Positions 60,881-64,000 of a DNA stretch of 64,000 nucleotides are shown one piece after another. The stretch is from an uncultured Eubacterium sp. Lineage in GTDB: Bacteria; Bacillota; Clostridia; Lachnospirales; Lachnospiraceae. Positions within the stretch are counted from its first letter, which is position 1; the number at the start of each line of letters is the position of its first letter. The notes under the pieces were generated by a model. It saw only the letters and a program-made list of their open reading frames with translations, was not told the DNA's origin and searched no databases. The stretch is taken from NCBI GenBank assembly GCA_910584875.1, contig CAJUDA010000013.1:1-64000 (forward strand). The letters run 5' to 3'. The position numbers and the translations under genes are program-made.

Positions 60881-61903
60881 ATGAAGAAAAAACTGATCCT
60901 GGGTCTGTTATTTATTGTGATAACAGCCGGATGTACACAATGCAGTGGAACGGAAGAAGTTACCTACGAAAAAAAGCTGGCGCGTTCGGGTGGAGTCAGC
61001 TATGATGAAAAATATATTACCATAGGATTTATCCAGACAGGGAAGGAGTCAGACTGGCGTGATGCCAATACCAGGGATTATCAGAATACCTTTACGAAGG
61101 AAAAGGGGTATAATCTGATCTACATTGACGGAAATTCAGACGCCAGACGTCAGGTGAAGGCGATGCATGACCTGATCTCCCAGGGAGTTGACTATATCAT
61201 CCTGGATCCTATCGTGGAAGATGGCTGGGATGATATATTAAAACTGGCACAGGACAGTAAAATACCTGTATTACTGGCAGACAGAGGTGTCAGCGCAGAT
61301 CCGTCCCTGTATACATGCTGGATCGGTTCGGATTTTAAGACAGAGGGCGTCAATGCCGTCAAATGGCTGGCAGATTATCTGGAGAAGCAGGGAAGAAAAT
61401 CAGAAGATATCAATCTTGTCATTCTGGAGGGGACAAAAGGGGCTTCCGCCACGATTGGCAGGACAGAAGGACTGCGCAAAGAGATCAGCAGACATAAAAA
61501 CTGGCACATTCTGGCAAGTGAATGTGGAAACTTTACCCAGGGCGAGGGAAAGGCGGTAATGGAGCAGATTCTGGAGAAACATAAGGATATTGATGTTCTT
61601 ATATCAGAAAATGATAATATGATGTTTGGCGCCATGAAGGCAATGACACAAAAAGATGTCTCTTATGGCGTGGACGGCGATGTCATTACGATCTCTTTTG
61701 ATGCGCTGGGGGAGGCATTTGAGCGGATGATGACGGGTGAACTGATGGTGTCGGTGGAGTGCAATCCATTGATCGCAGGATTATGTGAAAAGGTGATCCG
61801 TCAGATTGAGGCAGGGCATGAAGTTGCACCAGTCCAGTATGTGCAGGAGTCAGTTTTTACCTATAAAAATGCAGGGGAATATAGTAAAGATAGAAAATAT
61901 TAA
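60881..61903 (+). CDS. substrate-binding lipoprotein (ribose/galactose-type)
   Basis: 340 residues. Lipobox ITAGC at about residues 14-18, then a type I periplasmic-binding fold (Peripla_BP_4): ITIGFIQTGKESDWRDANT, IDGNSDARRQVKAMHDLIS, and ISENDNMMFGAMKAM. It binds a sugar or similar ligand at the outer membrane face. No ABC permease or ATPase follows; a membrane diguanylate cyclase does, 10 bases on. It may deliver ligand to that sensor. Confidence 0.85.
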   Translation: MKKKLILGLLFIVITAGCTQCSGTEEVTYEKKLARSGGVSYDEKYITIGFIQTGKESDWRDANTRDYQNTFTKEKGYNLIYIDGNSDARRQVKAMHDLISQGVDYIILDPIVEDGWDDILKLAQDSKIPVLLADRGVSADPSLYTCWIGSDFKTEGVNAVKWLADYLEKQGRKSEDINLVILEGTKGASATIGRTEGLRKEISRHKNWHILASECGNFTQGEGKAVMEQILEKHKDIDVLISENDNMMFGAMKAMTQKDVSYGVDGDVITISFDALGEAFERMMTGELMVSVECNPLIAGLCEKVIRQIEAGHEVAPVQYVQESVFTYKNAGEYSKDRKY

Positions 61904-61913
61904 GGGGATGCCT

Positions 61914-63188
61914 ATGAAAAAGTCATTGGGGAAGAGACTGTTGTTTCTTGTTTTTTCATTTGTTGTGCTGTTAAGTGTACTCAGTGTAAGCATGAACTAT
62001 CAGAATTTTGTATCAACGATGGAAGAATCCAGTTATTCTACAGCCCGTATGGTTGCAGAAACGTGTGCGCTGATCACGGATGGTGATAAACTGGATCCTT
62101 ATATCAAAACGGGACAGAGAGATACCTATTATTATGAAATGTGGAATAAACTGATCGATTACCGGAATGTCAATGAGGATATCGTGCAGCTGATGATCGG
62201 ATGGTTTGATGAGAGTGGAATGCATTATATTTATGATACGGATCTGACGGAAGAGGGAGCTTTTCTGGATGATGTAGAGGCGGTGGATGAAGAACAGCAA
62301 AAACGGATGAAAAAGCTGGTTCATGGAGAAGATATCGGGTACATTACATATCCGGACCGGATCGTCGTATACCGTCCGGTGCTGTCCTCCTATAACCTGC
62401 ATATGGGCTATGTGATCGTTGGTATATCCACCAAAGAATCGAAGCGGGAACAATACTGGTATCTGTTCCGGCTGATCATGGCAGTTCTGATCCTGACGCT
62501 GGCTGTCAGTCTATGGTTTATTCTGCGTATCAATCATACGATCATTCGTCCTATCAATAACCTTTCGACAGCAGCGGCGAGCTATACCGACGCAGCGGGA
62601 TCGTCGCAGGAAGATTCGCCTCTGGCACAGCTTCAGATCCATACCGGAGATGAGATCGAAGCGCTTTTTCATTCTCTGCGTAAAATGGAATCCGATATTC
62701 TGAACTCTTCCAATAGTCTTGCCATAGCGACGTGGAATTCTTATCATGACAGCATGACCCAGTTATTCAATAAACGATATCTGGAAAACTGCCGGGCAGC
62801 TTTTGAATCGAAATCGTCGGTGGGTATCGTTTATTTTGATATAGACAATCTGAAAAAAATGAATGATATCTGCGGGCATGAATCAGGGGACGAAGTGATC
62901 ATAAAGACGGCAGATTTTGTCCGTAAATACCAGACAGGAGATAATCCCGGATTCCGTATGGGCGGGGATGAGTTTATGCTTGTTGTCAGCGATAAAACAC
63001 CGGAGGAAATGCAGGAACTGGAACTCGTTATGAAGGCAGATCCTCAGACAGTACTGACTCCTCCGGATAAAGAGGTACAGTGCCGGATCGCTATCGGTTA
63101 TGCCTGCCAGAAGGGCAGTATTGTTTTGGAGAAGCTGATCGAAGAGGCGGACCAGAATATGTATAAGGATAAGAAGAGCCATCGTTAA
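61914..63188 (+). CDS. membrane diguanylate cyclase (HAMP-GGDEF)
   Basis: 424 residues from ATG 61914 behind TAAGGGGATGCCT; earlier in-frame ATGs lie in the previous gene. Membrane helix (about 8-28), extracellular sensor of about 150 residues, second helix (about 185-205), HAMP, then GGDEF. VGIVYFDIDNLKKMND and RMGGDEFML are the active motifs. No RxxD inhibition site precedes GGDEF. It makes cyclic di-GMP when the outside ligand or its binding protein is sensed. Confidence 0.9.
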   Translation: MKKSLGKRLLFLVFSFVVLLSVLSVSMNYQNFVSTMEESSYSTARMVAETCALITDGDKLDPYIKTGQRDTYYYEMWNKLIDYRNVNEDIVQLMIGWFDESGMHYIYDTDLTEEGAFLDDVEAVDEEQQKRMKKLVHGEDIGYITYPDRIVVYRPVLSSYNLHMGYVIVGISTKESKREQYWYLFRLIMAVLILTLAVSLWFILRINHTIIRPINNLSTAAASYTDAAGSSQEDSPLAQLQIHTGDEIEALFHSLRKMESDILNSSNSLAIATWNSYHDSMTQLFNKRYLENCRAAFESKSSVGIVYFDIDNLKKMNDICGHESGDEVIIKTADFVRKYQTGDNPGFRMGGDEFMLVVSDKTPEEMQELELVMKADPQTVLTPPDKEVQCRIAIGYACQKGSIVLEKLIEEADQNMYKDKKSHR

Positions 63189-63965
63189 CTATCTCATGGT
63201 TTTCCGGTATCTGGCAGGGGTGATACCGTTTTTCTTGCGGAACTGCCGGATAAAATGTTCCGTATTGTGGTAGCCGCATGCTTCTGCCACCTCTTCAATG
63301 GATTTGCTGGTGGAAGTCAGAAGTTCACTGGCAGACTGGATACGGCTGTTGATCACATCCGTGATACAGGTTGTATCAAAAAAATGTTTGTAGACAGAGT
63401 GGAAATATCCTTCGCTTATGTGCAGGGAGGCTGCCATGTCAGATACATTCCATTCTGTCTGGGGATTTTGATAAATACATTCTCTCAGGGATGTGAGCTG
63501 GTAATAGATTTCAGGATATTCTTTTGTATTGCTCGCATCCTCGATTTTATTCAGCAGAGCTGTTGTGAGATGGTCGATGATCCGGTTTTTATTCAGAGAT
63601 GCACCATAAAATTCAGTATGGATCAGATGGAAGAGCGAATAGTATTCCTCTTCATTGTGTAATAGAACGGGTTTCCCATATGGAAAATGGTCAGACAAAA
63701 CAGAAACAGGCGGCTGGATGTGAAGCCAGTCGTCGATGTAGGCAGGGAATTCAGGACAATTTAAGGAGGGACCATAGAGATGCTTCTGTCCGGCACGGAA
63801 GATGACTGCGACGCCGGGGGGTGTTTCCGTCCAGTCTGAACCGACAAAAAAACGGGCGGGTGTTTTTACCAGGATCAGGAGCAGGACCGGGTGACCGTGA
63901 GGGCGGTCTACCAGAAACTGTCTGTCATGTTTTGTATTTTCACCGATTTTTGTGATCTGGAGCAT
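63189..63965 (-). CDS. AraC-family transcriptional regulator
   Basis: 258 residues from ATG 63965 behind AGGAGGCAGAATCCC. N-terminal cupin-like ligand domain (residues about 10-90), then a C-terminal pair of helix-turn-helices: WNVSDMAASLHISEGYFHSV and SIEEVAEACGYHNTEHFIRQF, ending with the AraC signature KKNGITPARYRK. It is convergent with the GGDEF gene. It likely controls a sugar gene set beyond the right edge. Confidence 0.92.
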   Translation of the reverse strand: MLQITKIGENTKHDRQFLVDRPHGHPVLLLILVKTPARFFVGSDWTETPPGVAVIFRAGQKHLYGPSLNCPEFPAYIDDWLHIQPPVSVLSDHFPYGKPVLLHNEEEYYSLFHLIHTEFYGASLNKNRIIDHLTTALLNKIEDASNTKEYPEIYYQLTSLRECIYQNPQTEWNVSDMAASLHISEGYFHSVYKHFFDTTCITDVINSRIQSASELLTSTSKSIEEVAEACGYHNTEHFIRQFRKKNGITPARYRKTMR

Positions 63966-64000
63966 GGGATTCTGCCTCCTATGTGAGAATATATCAATTT

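Noticed and set aside
1..64000. CRISPR array, tRNA or rRNA genes
   Set aside because: No regularly spaced repeats with unique spacers and no cloverleaf or rRNA sequence were found on reading both strands.

Overview
The window looks like a chromosome segment of a gut Clostridia, most likely a Lachnospiraceae member (inference). The signs are strong AGGAGG ribosome sites, Firmicutes-type GAAC-N4-GTTC LexA boxes, Lys-rich Ig-like surface domains, and repeated LytTR/GHKL two-component pairs. There is no rRNA, tRNA or CRISPR array.

Left host segment (1-24.2 kb). Secreted and surface proteins: a DUF362-Ig protein, an exported flavodoxin, a 1051-residue M26-like zinc peptidase, and a GH43 glycosidase with an AbfB-like domain. 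Regulators sit with their visible operators: TetR, OmpR-type HK/RR with a MacB-like ABC exporter, and MerR with a MATE exporter. There is also an AKR, an RNase H1, an AgrA/AgrC-like pair, a chemoreceptor, and LexA-controlled dinB with a small partner gene.

Element (about 24.3-54.2 kb). This is a non-contractile phage tail and lysis locus without capsid, portal, terminase, integrase or replication genes. In transcription order on the minus strand it reads: a 72-aa protein, a 924-aa double-psi beta-barrel (DPBB) RNA polymerase of the YonO/QDE-1 type, a small protein, a collar-domain protein, a probable tail chaperone, the probable tail tube, a small Cys protein, holin, a membrane protein, amidase, an 80-aa protein, the tape measure, a coiled coil, Dit, tail lysin/S74 protein, BppU-like protein and fibre. 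Divergently on the plus strand lie a sigma-like factor, a DUF262 protein and an HPr-like protein. Two divergent promoters, each with a LexA box in its spacer, lie between the operons. The simplest reading is an SOS-induced tail particle (F-type tailocin or domesticated tail) that carries its own RNA polymerase.

The tape measure is unusual. Its 5' part is followed by a group I intron core, then by two homologous 3' cassettes. The first cassette is truncated and the second complete, and each has a divergent zinc-ribbon gene at its 5' edge. The fibre is followed by an orphan second tip. A 41-aa holin-like toxin marks the left edge.

Right host segment (54.2-64 kb). A coiled-coil protein and chemoreceptor, an ECF transporter S component with a P-loop kinase, a GNAT, a second LytTR/GHKL pair, a Glu-rich protein, a substrate-binding lipoprotein followed by a membrane diguanylate cyclase, and an AraC regulator.
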